The position numbers and the translations under genes are program-made. From contig JAEVYU010000031.1 of NCBI GenBank assembly GCA_023392595.1, forward strand, positions 1 through 64,000: a DNA stretch of 64,000 nt, read 5' to 3'. Below are positions 1-9,260 of this stretch, piece by piece. The notes below the pieces were generated by a model that had not been told where the DNA came from, searched no databases, and was given only the letters and a program-made list of their open reading frames with translations. The DNA comes from Bacillota bacterium. GTDB lineage: Bacteria > Bacillota > UBA4882 > UBA8346. Every line of letters begins with the position of its first letter. Positions within the stretch are counted from its first letter, which is position 1.

Positions 1-1
1 C

Positions 2-79
2 ACGAAGCTCATCCAATCCGGCAAGGTTTCGCCCCGGCGCATTTATGGGAAAGCGCCGGATGACATAGATTTCGGCTAA
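2..79 (+). CDS. C-terminal tail of an unidentified protein (5' end outside window)
   Basis: Frame 2 is open from the window edge and ends at a TAA at 77-79, giving about 25 residues that end in KAPDDIDFG. The composition (basic stretch, then an acidic end) looks like a genuine protein tail, and the other two plus frames close within the same stretch. Too little is left to name a family. It may also be a chance opening. Confidence 0.35.
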   Translation, partial: TKLIQSGKVSPRRIYGKAPDDIDFG

Positions 80-590
80 AGTCGAAATCATTGGTTGAAG
101 TTGATAATTTTTTAATTTCCGTCAAAACGTAAATAGTCAGGGGATCCTTACTACTACTGGATTAAAGACCATTTCTTTAAAAAGATATGGGTAATGATTA
201 GGGTTTTAACCCGCGGTGGACCAAACCGACGAAATGGATTTACCCATTCCCCACCCCCATAGCGGACTTTCCGCATGGGGAGGCCGCTGCCTTGATTCGA
301 CCTCGGGGCGAGTGCCTAAAATATTTATTCTATCCGATAGGGTAAAGGCATTGGCGCAGGTCCGGCATTGAAAAATGCCTAAAATAAGTTAACGGAGACA
401 GGATTAAAACCCGGTAAATTGGGCTCCTCCAAAAAACAGATACTTCATAAGGTTTTAATAAAATCCTGTCAATCCATAAAATCCTGTTCATCCCGTTTCA
501 GTTCTTTCCCTTAGGCCCGCAGTACAGTTTAATCACGAGTTGACAATAATTCAAAATATTCATTATATATTTAAAATTTTTCTCTTCTGA
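80..590. other. Intergenic region without recognisable gene
   Basis: No convincing reading frame or RNA gene is visible. A nine-base direct repeat, AAATCCTGT, occurs at 462-470 and 479-487, a phrase often met in dispersed bacterial intergenic repeats. The segment 541-590 is very AT-rich and leads into the tandem array at 591. Confidence 0.4.
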
Positions 591-626
591 AAATAATCGA
601 TCCTTTTCAAAAAGGATCGATTATTT
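591..626. other. Perfect 17-bp inverted repeat at the edge of the tandem array
   Basis: The arm at 591-607 (AAATAATCGATCCTTTT) is exactly complementary to 610-626, leaving only two bases at 608-609. It overlaps the first two array units and is better conserved than the rest of the array. It is a cruciform or protein-binding candidate; there is no T-tract to make it a clear terminator. Confidence 0.6.
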
Positions 627-1080
627 ACGGAAATGATCCTTTCTTTTCGGAAAAAATCCTTTTTCCCGTTCAACGGATCCTTTGCGTCACGGAAAGGATC
701 AATTTTGTCGTCCGGAGGATCGATCGGGTCACCAAAAGGATCATTTCCGTAACTGAATCGATCCATTCTTCCCATAAAAAGTCCTTTTTGTCGTTGAAAA
801 GGTCGATCCAACTCCAAAAAAGAGGCTTTTCCCCCTCTGATCGGTCCCTTTCCCTCCAAAAAGAATCATTTCCGTGACAAAAATGATCCTTTCTCCCGTT
901 GAAAAAATCCTTTCCGTCGCCCAAATGATCTTTTCCGTAACGGAAAGGATCGCTTGACTCATTCAAAGGATGCTTTCCGTCCCTCAAAGGATTCTTTCCA
1001 CGCTAAAAATGATTCTTTCTGTGATTCAAGGGACTGACCGCTCACCCAACCATTCTTTCCGTGACCCAAAAAATTCGCAA
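591..1080. repeat. Degenerate 21-bp tandem repeat array, about 23 units
   Basis: Successive copies of a core reading approximately AAAGGATCCTTTCCGT recur every 21 bases. From about 678 to 1034 the T of the ATCC core falls almost exactly every 21 bases (for example 866, 887, 908, 929, 950, 971, 992, 1013), with one small slip near 782. The first half of the consensus, AAAGGATCCTTT, is palindromic. Because 21 is a multiple of three and minus-strand units seldom contain stops, three overlapping minus-strand frames stay open and show heptad repeats. None has a clear Shine-Dalgarno sequence, so the array is more likely non-coding. Its role is unknown. Confidence 0.8.
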
Positions 1081-1206
1081 GGCGCGTTTTTTCCTTTACG
1101 AAGACCTTCCGTCATCCCCTGCAACTCTTGAAGGACGATTTTCCGGATTTCCCGGTGCGCGGGCAAAAAACCACCGATTTTGCGGGGCGCATAATCATCC
1201 TTCGCT

Positions 1207-1923
1207 TTATCCGGGGAATTTTTCGAGAGTTGCAATTTCATCCCCGGTCAGTTCTCTGTATTGCCCCAGGGCCAAAGTTGGATCCAGTTCTAAATCGCCC
1301 ATGGCGATTCGCTTCAGATAAACCACTTTCTTATCCAGGGCTTCAAACATCCTCTTGATCTGGTGAAATTTCCCCTCATGGATTATTACTTTCACCTGAT
1401 TTGGTTCTCCGGGCCGGATTAATTCCAGTTCCGCCGACAAAGTCCGGTAACCGTCATCCAACACTATCCCGCTTCGAAAAGCTTCAAAATCCCTTGCGCT
1501 AATTTCTCCGGTAACTTGGGCCAAGTAGCATTTCGGAACATGCTTTTTGGGCGAAAGCAGCTTGTGTCCCAGTTCCCCGTGATTGGTCAGGATCAACAGC
1601 CCCTCGGTATCCTTATCCAGCCGCCCGACGGGAAAAATTCCTTTATTACGGTATTTGGGGTCTATAATGTCCAGTACCGTCCGCTCCCGGGGATCATCGG
1701 TGGCCGAGATAACCCCGGCGGGTTTGTTCAGCATCAGATAGAAAAATTGGCGGTAACCGACCTTTTCCCCTTGACAGGCAACAACATCCACCAGCTCATT
1801 CAAATGAAGACTCTCATCGCGAATGACGGCATCGTTAACCCGAACCTCGCCGGCGCGGATGAGTTGCCTAACCTCACTGCGGCTGCCGCAGCCCATGTTC
1901 GCTAAAAACCTATCTAACCGCAA
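1207..1923 (-). CDS. rsuA: RsuA/RluB-family rRNA pseudouridine synthase
   Basis: This 238-residue enzyme isomerises a uridine in ribosomal RNA to pseudouridine; RsuA itself acts on 16S rRNA U516. An S4 RNA-binding domain fills about residues 1-45, followed by the catalytic domain with the family motif GRLDKDTEGLL, whose aspartate (D103) is the expected nucleophile. HEGKFHQIKRMF near the C-terminus is also typical. The start is a TTG preceded by GGGGTG at a good distance. Length matches RsuA. Exact target (RsuA versus RluB/RluE) is inferred from length only. Confidence 0.88.
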   Translation of the reverse strand: MRLDRFLANMGCGSRSEVRQLIRAGEVRVNDAVIRDESLHLNELVDVVACQGEKVGYRQFFYLMLNKPAGVISATDDPRERTVLDIIDPKYRNKGIFPVGRLDKDTEGLLILTNHGELGHKLLSPKKHVPKCYLAQVTGEISARDFEAFRSGIVLDDGYRTLSAELELIRPGEPNQVKVIIHEGKFHQIKRMFEALDKKVVYLKRIAMGDLELDPTLALGQYRELTGDEIATLEKFPG

Positions 1924-1989
1924 AAGAACACCCCTTATTTTTCAAACTTCGAACATCGATCGTTATCTATATCAACCCTCATACTTCGA

Positions 1990-2104
1990 GGCTGTCTAAA
2001 AAGCAATTCAAAATCAATAAGAAATACAATATATAGCTTCATCGAATGGTTTGATTTCAATATATTGTATTTCTTTATCGTTAAAATTTACTTTTGGGAC
2101 AGCC
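1990..2104. repeat. Foldback (MITE-like) element, copy 1 of the GGCTGTC family
   Basis: The ends are GGCTGTC (1990-1996) and GACAGCC (2098-2104). Inside, 2020-2034 is perfectly complementary to 2060-2074, and most of the sequence between pairs as well, so the whole 115 bp folds into one long hairpin. It has no coding capacity. Related copies lie at 26700 and 39001. No target duplication is obvious here. Confidence 0.65.
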
Positions 2105-2263
2105 CCAGCAAGATGGAGGGTTGACAAGCTTTCAAAACCAGCAAAACTTCACCCAATAATAGTTTCAATTCGTAATTTAAATGTAAACCCTTGAGCATGA
2201 AAGTTGTATTACAATGAGTAAAGAATTACCGACAACTTTTCAACCATAGAAAGGAACCCTATC

Positions 2264-2983
2264 ATGCCGATCGGAGTCATTGTAAATTCCCTGGCGGTCT
2301 TTTTCGGAGGTTTAACAGGAGCGCTTCTTGGAAATAAAATCCCCGGCCCTATCAGCAATGCCCTGACTCTCACATTCAGCATCGCCTCGATGGCGATTGG
2401 GATCACTTATATCACCAAAATTCACACCTTGCCGGCGGTAATTTTGGCATTAATCCTGGGAACGGTCCTCGGGGAGCTTCTTCACTTGGAACAGGGTATT
2501 CAATGGTGTGGCAACCGAATTCGGAAACCAATCGAACGCCTGGTGAACAAAGGTGAAGGCGCTGAAGGTCCGGCCGGTTTTAGCGAAAGGCTGGTTGGAA
2601 TCGTAGTGCTGTTTTGCGCCAGCGGCACCGGTATCTGCGGGGCGCTCACCGAAGGAATGAGCGGTGATCATTCCTTGCTGCTGGCCAAATCGATTTTGGA
2701 CTTTTTTACAGCCGGAATTTTCGGGGCCACCCTCGGTTACATTGTGATGACCATTTGTGTACCGCAGTTTTTAATTTCCATCACTTTATTTACCACGGCG
2801 GCATGGATCGTTCCCCTGACCAAAGCCGCTCTCATTGGGGATTTTACTGCCTGCGGAGGGATGATTATGTTGGCGACCGGATTTAGAATTTGCGGCTTAC
2901 AATCCTTTCCCATCGCCAGCATGCTCCCGGCATTGATTATCGTCATGCCCATCTCTCATCTGTGGGCGTTGCTGATTGGGTAA
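2264..2983 (+). CDS. DUF554 family integral membrane protein
   Basis: A 239-residue, very hydrophobic protein with about seven membrane segments. The N-terminus (MPIGVIVNSLAVFFGGLTGA) and the segment with GTGICGALTEGMSGDHSLL match the DUF554 (YdfK-like) family of putative transporters, whose substrate is not established. An AAGGAA sequence lies upstream of the ATG. It stands alone between an rRNA-modification gene and a convergent penicillin-binding protein gene 45 bases away. Confidence 0.8.
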   Translation: MPIGVIVNSLAVFFGGLTGALLGNKIPGPISNALTLTFSIASMAIGITYITKIHTLPAVILALILGTVLGELLHLEQGIQWCGNRIRKPIERLVNKGEGAEGPAGFSERLVGIVVLFCASGTGICGALTEGMSGDHSLLLAKSILDFFTAGIFGATLGYIVMTICVPQFLISITLFTTAAWIVPLTKAALIGDFTACGGMIMLATGFRICGLQSFPIASMLPALIIVMPISHLWALLIG

Positions 2984-3028
2984 GTCAACGCCGGACTCCA
3001 GCCCAATGGCGCGTTGTTATCCCATTTT

Positions 3029-5140
3029 TCAATTGCCTTGTTCATCCAGAGGGGCTTGATCTTTATTTGGCTGGGATATAGCCGATGGCGCTTTCTGATC
3101 ATCCGGAACATTGGTATTCTCTTGACCGCCTTGTGAACCGGGGGCCCCGTTTTCGTCTTTCTTCCCCGGGAAAAACCAGTGCCAAAGCCGATAAGCTGTA
3201 CTTTGCGGCACCGTATTCTCCTTAAACACTTCCTTGTAGGTGTTATTTCCTGCCCATCCCGGCACAGCCTGGCCGCTTTCGGGATTGACATCAGCCCAAA
3301 CAATTCCCTCCGGTTGTTGAAAATCCAGTACGGGCCTGCGGGCCGTTACCCGCCGCATATAGGCGCCCCAAACCTCAGCCGCGCTTGAGCTACCGATATT
3401 GCCGCCTTTATACGTCATCGGACGGTCCTGACGATCATTGCCAATCCAGACAGCGGTGAGTAAATCAGGCGTATATCCAACAAACCAGGCATTGGTATAA
3501 TCACTGGAGGTTCCGGTTTTTCCGGCAACCGGGCGATCCGCCAGCCTGGCCCGAATGCCCGTCCCGCTGCTTATTACGCTTTCCATTAAAGAAGTCATGA
3601 TATAAGCGCTCTGCGGTGAAAGCACCTGCTGGGCGGAGGGTTCAATCGGAAATTGTTTCACCATTTCCCCTTGGCGACTTATTATTTTACGCAATGCCAC
3701 CGGTTCATTATAGTGACCGCCGTTGGCGAAGGGCGCATAAGACGCCGCTAATTGCAACGGGGTAACACCCTTGGTCAATCCTCCCAAGGCCAACGGAGCT
3801 AAATTCAAATCGTTGGTCGGACCGCTTTTTACCAACGTTGTAATACCCTGCTTTTCGATTTGGTCGGCGACGGCATCCACTCCAACTTCCTGGAGCAGCT
3901 GGACGGCCACACTGTTGATCGATTGATTAAGAGCATCCCGGAGAGTCATTTTACCCCGGAATTTACGGTCATAGTTTACCGGCGACCATACGCTGCCATC
4001 CGGCATTTCAATGGCCAACGGTTTATCGTCAAATATGGTAGCGGCTGTAAACCCTTTCTCTAAGGCCGCAGCATAAACGAACGGTTTGATAGCCGATCCC
4101 GGCTGACGGTAAGCCCGGATACTACGGTTATACTGGCTTTGGCCATAATTTTTCCCGCCCATCATCGCCAATATTTCGCCCGTTCGGGGATCCAAGGTGA
4201 TCAGCGCCGCTTCCGGCTGAACATTCGATGCCACTTTGGGGACGGAAAGCATGGCCGCTTCCGCCTGGCGCTGACAATTTAAATCAAGCGTGGTGTAAAT
4301 CTTATACCCGCCGTAACGTAATTGTTCTTCGGTAAAATTTTCTTTACTGATTAAATACTGGCGGACATAGTCAAGAAAGTAAGCACCGACCGAAGCGACC
4401 TCGGCGCGGTTGACAACACGCAAACCCCGGGCTGAAGTTGCTTTGTATTGGGCAGTGGTTATATATTTGAGTTCCGACATTCTTCTCAATACTACATCCC
4501 GGCGCACCTTGCACTCTTTGGGATGCCGAAGGGGAGATAAGTTCTCGGGGCTCTGAATCATGCCGGCAATCATGGCCGACTCCTCCAAATTGAGAGCGCT
4601 GACCGACTTGCCGAAATAATAGCGGGCGGCCGCTTCAACCCCGACATTGCCATGAGCCAGATACACGCTATTCAAATAAAGTTCCAAAATCTCTTTTTTC
4701 GAATAAACCTTTTCCATCTCCAGGGCATAAGAAATATCCTCGATTTTCCGGGAGAGGGTACGCTCCTGGCTTAGCAATGCGATTTTGGCCAACTGTTGGG
4801 TAATCGTGCTACCGCCTTCAACCCCGCCCCCCGGGATAATATCGCGTACAAGAGCCCTGGCCATTCCGCGCAAATCAATCCCATTGTGCTGGTAAAACCT
4901 AGAATCTTCAATGGCCACCACAGCATTTTGGAGATTGACCGGAATTTTACCGATTGGTGTCCAAATCCGATTGTAATAATACAGATTCCCGATTAATTGA
5001 TTATTGCGGTCGTAAACCGCCGATGCCATACTGATATTTTCGAGCTTTTGACGCATATCTTTGGTAAGCACCGCGCCATAAACCACCACCGAACAAAATA
5101 CGAAAAGAAGACAACCGTATATGAATTTTCGTTTCATCAT
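3029..5140 (-). CDS. Class A penicillin-binding protein (PBP1A type)
   Basis: A bifunctional peptidoglycan synthase: an N-terminal membrane anchor, a GT51 glycosyltransferase domain (EDSRFYQHNGID near residue 78, GGSTITQQLAK) and a transpeptidase domain with SAIK (about 348), SIN (about 407) and KTGTSSDYTNAW (about 538). The C-terminal tail after residue 620 is Gln/Pro/Asn-rich and of low complexity. I chose the ATG at 5140 because GGAG sits six bases before it; an in-frame ATG at 5152 and a start at 5161 are alternatives. A paralogue lies at 7008-8906. Confidence 0.92.
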   Translation of the reverse strand: MMKRKFIYGCLLFVFCSVVVYGAVLTKDMRQKLENISMASAVYDRNNQLIGNLYYYNRIWTPIGKIPVNLQNAVVAIEDSRFYQHNGIDLRGMARALVRDIIPGGGVEGGSTITQQLAKIALLSQERTLSRKIEDISYALEMEKVYSKKEILELYLNSVYLAHGNVGVEAAARYYFGKSVSALNLEESAMIAGMIQSPENLSPLRHPKECKVRRDVVLRRMSELKYITTAQYKATSARGLRVVNRAEVASVGAYFLDYVRQYLISKENFTEEQLRYGGYKIYTTLDLNCQRQAEAAMLSVPKVASNVQPEAALITLDPRTGEILAMMGGKNYGQSQYNRSIRAYRQPGSAIKPFVYAAALEKGFTAATIFDDKPLAIEMPDGSVWSPVNYDRKFRGKMTLRDALNQSINSVAVQLLQEVGVDAVADQIEKQGITTLVKSGPTNDLNLAPLALGGLTKGVTPLQLAASYAPFANGGHYNEPVALRKIISRQGEMVKQFPIEPSAQQVLSPQSAYIMTSLMESVISSGTGIRARLADRPVAGKTGTSSDYTNAWFVGYTPDLLTAVWIGNDRQDRPMTYKGGNIGSSSAAEVWGAYMRRVTARRPVLDFQQPEGIVWADVNPESGQAVPGWAGNNTYKEVFKENTVPQSTAYRLWHWFFPGKKDENGAPGSQGGQENTNVPDDQKAPSAISQPNKDQAPLDEQGN

Positions 5141-5703
5141 TTTCATCTCCATTACAACCATTCACGTTATTTAGTGCTTCAATCTTAAACTATCACAGAA
5201 ATCTTGAATATCCTACCAGTAATACCTGGTAAATTGGAATTCTCTGGTGATTGCACCGCGTCAAAGCCTATGAAGGTTACCTCTGTCATTATCGCCAGCA
5301 ACTTTTTATTTTATTCTCGATAGAATTCAGTCTAGCATAGATCGGGCATGGCGAATTTTAAAATACAGTTACATTTCAACGCAAACCCGGCCAAGAAGTT
5401 CCGGACCCGGCTTCAATAGGGTTGTAACGATAAAGGGCGCGTCTGTTTCACCATTTGTGCGATATTTTCGTTAATTGCAATGAAAGAAATACAATTTTTA
5501 CATTTCATTGTTTCACGATAAACAAAATGGACAAGCCTCCGCCGTTATGGTATTTATTATAAAATAAACCGGAAATAATTTAAAGACCTCCAGCTAAAAG
5601 TGAGTGTTGGCACATGATGGGTAACATAGGGCGCTTTGATTTGCATTCCAGCGGTTTGCCCCTGAAAGGCCCGCGCAAAGATGTCATAATGAATAACCCC
5701 CGC
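5141..5703. other. Intergenic region between divergent cell-wall genes
   Basis: About 560 bases without a supported gene. It must contain promoters for both the minus-strand penicillin-binding protein and the plus-strand flippase. An inverted repeat, CAATGAAA at 5478-5485 and TTTCATTG at 5503-5510, is the only clear structure. Nothing else was recognised. Confidence 0.4.
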
Positions 5704-5722
5704 CCATAGTATCGTACTATGG
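5704..5722 (+). promoter_or_regulatory. Hairpin overlapping the ribosome-binding site of the flippase gene
   Basis: CCATAGTA (5704-5711), a TCG loop and TACTATGG (5715-5722) form a perfect eight-pair hairpin. Its last two G bases are the first two bases of the Shine-Dalgarno GGAGG (5721-5725) for the ATG at 5735. Folding would partly hide the ribosome-binding site, so translation could be damped; this is inference. Confidence 0.45.
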
Positions 5723-5734
5723 AGGAACTTATCA

Positions 5735-7123
5735 ATGAAAACCCGCCCCAATTTGAGGAACTTCTTTTATTTAGTGGGTTCCGGACTGATTGTCCAGTTT
5801 GCCGGTTCCATTTATCGCATCTGGCTGGCTAGAAAAATCGGCCCGGAAGGACTGGGAATTCTGCAAATGATTTACCCGGTATACCGGCTTCTCAGCGGAA
5901 TCGCCACCATTGGACTGCCTTTGGCTTTAACCAAATGGGTGGCGGAATATTTGGCATATCAGCAATACACCAAAATTTTTCTTTTAAAAAATTGGGCCCT
6001 CCGCATCGTCTTGGTCTCATCGGTGATCATTGCGGGCTTCCTTTACCTTGGGACTCCCTTTCTTAGCCGGAATGTCTTTACGGACCCGCGTATTCAGGAA
6101 TCTTTATTCATCGTGGCCCTGGCAATCCCTTTTTCCGCGATATCGGCGATATTTCGCGGATATTACCAGGGATATTCCTTGATGGCTCCTACGGCGGCAT
6201 CTGAAATTGCCGAGCAAATCATTGAAATTTCAACCACTTGCCTGGCAGTGGAATTTTTTCTACGAATCCTGCCTTTCTCCATCTTCGGGGCTCCGGTTTT
6301 AGGCTTAACCATGGGTGAAGTTACCTGTCTAACAACACTGCTGCTGTTTTATAAATACTCCCACAAGCCCCGTATTTCACAGTTTCTATCTGAAAGCCCC
6401 AATAATCCTGAGCTCCCTCAGCGGCAGATTTTTCGTTATTCCTGGCCAATTTTACTCAACCAAATTGTAGTGTCGATCAGTTTGGCCAGCGAAGGAATTA
6501 TCATACCCCATCTTTTAATGAGCGGCGGCCTCAATGCCGCCCTTAGCACGGGACTTTTTGGGAAGCTAACGGGAATGGCCGAGCCGGTCGCCTATTTTCC
6601 CCTGCTCTTTTCCGCGCCGCTGGGTTCGGTGCTCTCGCCCCAAGTTAGCTCGGCTTTTAAAACCAAATCCTTTCAAAAAATTCTCCGTAAAATCTCTCTG
6701 TTTTATCTGGTGACTACTTTTTTTTGTTTGCTGGCTTTTTGTTTCATTCTCTTTACGGCCGTCCCAATCGCCAAATTCCTTTATCAAGACACCTCTCCGA
6801 GCCTGTTAATTAAAATTCTGGTTGTCGGCTTACCTTTTACAGGGATCGGAATTCTCAATATTTCCATACTGGCTTCAGTAGGGGCCACCAAAACAGTAAT
6901 GGCCCTTAGTATATGGGCCGTCGGTTTAAAAACTTTTGCATTAATCGGTTTAATCCCTTTATGGGGCGTGGTAGGCGCCGCATGGGCCATTAATATCACG
7001 CAAATTTTCACTTGCCTGGCGAGTATGCATGAAGTGAGGCGCCTTTTGACGCCACTTTCCGCATCAATTCTCCCCAGATGGCTGAAGCCATTCCGCTTCC
7101 CATGGCCGCACCCCCGGCGATAA
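5735..7123 (+). CDS. Polysaccharide biosynthesis / SpoVB-like flippase (MOP superfamily)
   Basis: A 462-residue membrane protein with about 12-14 hydrophobic segments and the pattern of the MATE/MVF (MurJ-like) and SpoVB family: an N-terminal GSGLIVQFAGSIYRIWLARKIG motif, GLPLALTKWVAEY, and FRGYYQGY after the fourth segment. In Bacillus SpoVB-family proteins are linked to lipid-linked precursor flipping and spore cortex formation. GGAGG precedes the ATG. The last 116 bases overlap, tail to tail, the 3' end of the following penicillin-binding protein gene. SpoVB versus YtgP-type role cannot be separated from sequence alone. Confidence 0.83.
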   Translation: MKTRPNLRNFFYLVGSGLIVQFAGSIYRIWLARKIGPEGLGILQMIYPVYRLLSGIATIGLPLALTKWVAEYLAYQQYTKIFLLKNWALRIVLVSSVIIAGFLYLGTPFLSRNVFTDPRIQESLFIVALAIPFSAISAIFRGYYQGYSLMAPTAASEIAEQIIEISTTCLAVEFFLRILPFSIFGAPVLGLTMGEVTCLTTLLLFYKYSHKPRISQFLSESPNNPELPQRQIFRYSWPILLNQIVVSISLASEGIIIPHLLMSGGLNAALSTGLFGKLTGMAEPVAYFPLLFSAPLGSVLSPQVSSAFKTKSFQKILRKISLFYLVTTFFCLLAFCFILFTAVPIAKFLYQDTSPSLLIKILVVGLPFTGIGILNISILASVGATKTVMALSIWAVGLKTFALIGLIPLWGVVGAAWAINITQIFTCLASMHEVRRLLTPLSASILPRWLKPFRFPWPHPRR

Positions 7124-8906
7124 GCGGTTTATTTTGCTCATCATTGCCAATCCACACTCCGGCCAATAAATCCCCGGTATATCCGATAAACCAACCGTTG
7201 GTATTTTGATTGGTGGTTCCGGTTTTTCCTGCGGCCGAGATGCCGATGCTGGCTCTGATACCGGTACCGCGAGTAATGACTCCTTCCATCATGGAAGTTA
7301 AAGAGTCTGCTGTCTGGGCTTGAATTACTTGATGTTGGGCCATTCTACCGCTATAAATCAGGCGGCCTGCCCGGTCATAGACCCGGGTGATTCCATAAGG
7401 AACGGATAATACCCCCCCATTGGCAAAAGAGCTGTAGGTTCCGGTTAACTCCAGCAAAGTCACGCCTTTTGTTAAACCGCCCAAAGCCAATGGAGCCAAA
7501 CCTTGATCGTTTAAGTCTCCGGATGGTACCAAACTGGTTAGCCCCATTCTACGGGCGACTTGAAAAACAGCAGCCGGCCCCAAACGTTGAACCAATTGCA
7601 CCGCAATAGTATTGACCGACTCTTCCAACGCAGTTCGTAATGTAATCGTGCCCCGATATTTATTATCATAATTTTGAGGCCGCCAAGTCTCTCCGTTAAC
7701 GGAAATGGTTAACGGTTGATCAACCATTTCCTGATCGGGTTTATAACCTGACTCTATGGCTGTTGCGTAAACAAACGGCTTGATGGCCGAGCCGGGTTGC
7801 CGGAGAATTTGATAGGCCCTATTGGGTTCGGCTGTAGAAAAATGCCTGCCTCCCACGATGCCTAAAATTTGACCGGTGGTAGGATCAAGGACCACGATAG
7901 CCCCTTGCGGTTGAGTCACCTTCCAGCGGTCTGGCCCTTCCACCGGCAATATATTCATGGCTTTTTCGGTTTGAGCCTGAATATTGCGGTCCATGGTGGT
8001 ATAGATTTTCAGACCTGAACTGCGTAAATAACTTTCGCTATCATGAGTTTGCCGTTTTAATTCATGGATTACATAGTCGCTAAAATAAGCGCCGACATAA
8101 GTCGTTCCCGGTTCTTTTAAAGTGCGGATCGGTTCCTGAGATAAACGGCGGATTACATCCCCCTTTAAATACCCCCGTAGCCCCATTAATTTAAGGACTA
8201 AATTCCGGCGCGCCTTAGCCCCTTCAGGGTTACGGTATGGGGAATAATACTCGGGCCCTTTCGCCAAACCCGCGATCAGCGCAGCTTCGGAAGTATTCAA
8301 TCTCTGGACCTGCTTACCGAAATATACCTGGGATGCAGCCTGAACCCCCCAAGAACCATGGCCTAGGTATATGCTATTCAAATAGAACTCTAGGATTTGG
8401 GCTTTGGTGTACTGTTGTTCGATCCGGATTGCATAGGCCATCTCCCACACTTTCCGAAAAATATTTTTCTCTTGCGAAAGAAAGAGATTCTTCACCAACT
8501 GTTGGGTAATCGTGCTCCCGCCCTGCAGTTTGTGGCCTTCCATGATATCCCTGACCAGAGCCCGCCCAATTCCTCTTACATCGATCCCTTTATGTTGGTA
8601 AAAACGGTAATCTTCCGTCGCAATAAAGGCATCCGTTAAACTCCGGGGAATTTGACCCAGAGGCGCCCAAAGCCGGGTTTTGGAATATAAGGTAACAATT
8701 TCAGCGCCGTCCCGATCATAAATTGTCGAAGCCAACCGGCTCCGGTTAAGTTCTGCCCTGAGGTCGAGCCGCCAAACGAACGGGTTAAAAAAAATGGCGG
8801 TAATAAACGCCAGACAGACCAGCAATAAAAGCCCTACCAACAACCGTAATAATATAGACGGTTTTTTTGGCGCAACACGGCCTTTTTTCTTGGATTTCCT
8901 CGGCAT
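7008..8906 (-). CDS. Class A penicillin-binding protein (second PBP1A type)
   Basis: A 632-residue bifunctional peptidoglycan synthase. After a basic N-terminus (MPRKSKKKGRV) and one membrane anchor, the GT51 domain carries EDYRFYQHKG (about residue 100) and GGSTITQQLVKN; the transpeptidase domain carries SAIK (about 373), SVN (about 429) and KTGTTNQNTNGW (about 559). It is collinear with the protein at 3029-5140 but has a short tail. Its 3' end overlaps the flippase gene by 116 bases in the opposite direction, and both C-termini align with family members there, so the overlap looks real. Confidence 0.92.
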   Translation of the reverse strand: MPRKSKKKGRVAPKKPSILLRLLVGLLLLVCLAFITAIFFNPFVWRLDLRAELNRSRLASTIYDRDGAEIVTLYSKTRLWAPLGQIPRSLTDAFIATEDYRFYQHKGIDVRGIGRALVRDIMEGHKLQGGSTITQQLVKNLFLSQEKNIFRKVWEMAYAIRIEQQYTKAQILEFYLNSIYLGHGSWGVQAASQVYFGKQVQRLNTSEAALIAGLAKGPEYYSPYRNPEGAKARRNLVLKLMGLRGYLKGDVIRRLSQEPIRTLKEPGTTYVGAYFSDYVIHELKRQTHDSESYLRSSGLKIYTTMDRNIQAQTEKAMNILPVEGPDRWKVTQPQGAIVVLDPTTGQILGIVGGRHFSTAEPNRAYQILRQPGSAIKPFVYATAIESGYKPDQEMVDQPLTISVNGETWRPQNYDNKYRGTITLRTALEESVNTIAVQLVQRLGPAAVFQVARRMGLTSLVPSGDLNDQGLAPLALGGLTKGVTLLELTGTYSSFANGGVLSVPYGITRVYDRAGRLIYSGRMAQHQVIQAQTADSLTSMMEGVITRGTGIRASIGISAAGKTGTTNQNTNGWFIGYTGDLLAGVWIGNDEQNKPLIAGGAAMGSGMASAIWGELMRKVASKGASLHAYSPGK

Positions 8907-9122
8907 TCACTCACCCTATGCTAGTTTTTTACTTCCCAGTCAAGAAGATACTTCAAAGCACAAGGGAAAATATGGATTACTTTTATCGTAACAGGAAAGC
9001 CATTCGAATGATCGGAAACCCGATCTTGGTAAATTTTTTTTGTTAATGTAACCCCCCGCCAAAATTCAGAGCATTATTCGCATCAAACAAGATAGATGCC
9101 TATTTTCAATATGTTTTGCACA

Positions 9123-9151
9123 TTGATTTCTATTCATTTCTGTATTATTAT
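9123..9151 (+). promoter_or_regulatory. Candidate sigma-A promoter upstream of the opp operon
   Basis: TTGATT (9123-9128) is followed after 17 bases by TATTAT (9146-9151), close to the housekeeping consensus, in an AT-rich stretch. It would give a leader of about 190 bases before oppD. The region 8907-9347 otherwise shows no gene; it includes a (GGAT)4 run at 9261-9278. Confidence 0.35.
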
Positions 9152-9260
9152 ACATACAATAACATTCCACGAATTTGCCATATATGTTACAATTTTATAT
9201 TATCCGAATGCATCTGCTAATATATTAATAAAGCGGTTCGTAATATTGGGGCGATCGTTT

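Noticed and set aside
563..987. Three overlapping minus-strand reading frames of 73-105 codons with heptad repeats
   Set aside because: They arise from the 21-bp repeat, overlap each other in different frames, and lack ribosome-binding sites; treated as a non-coding repeat.
591..1080. Possible CRISPR array
   Set aside because: There are no spacers: the 21-bp units abut directly and diverge gradually, with no cas genes nearby.
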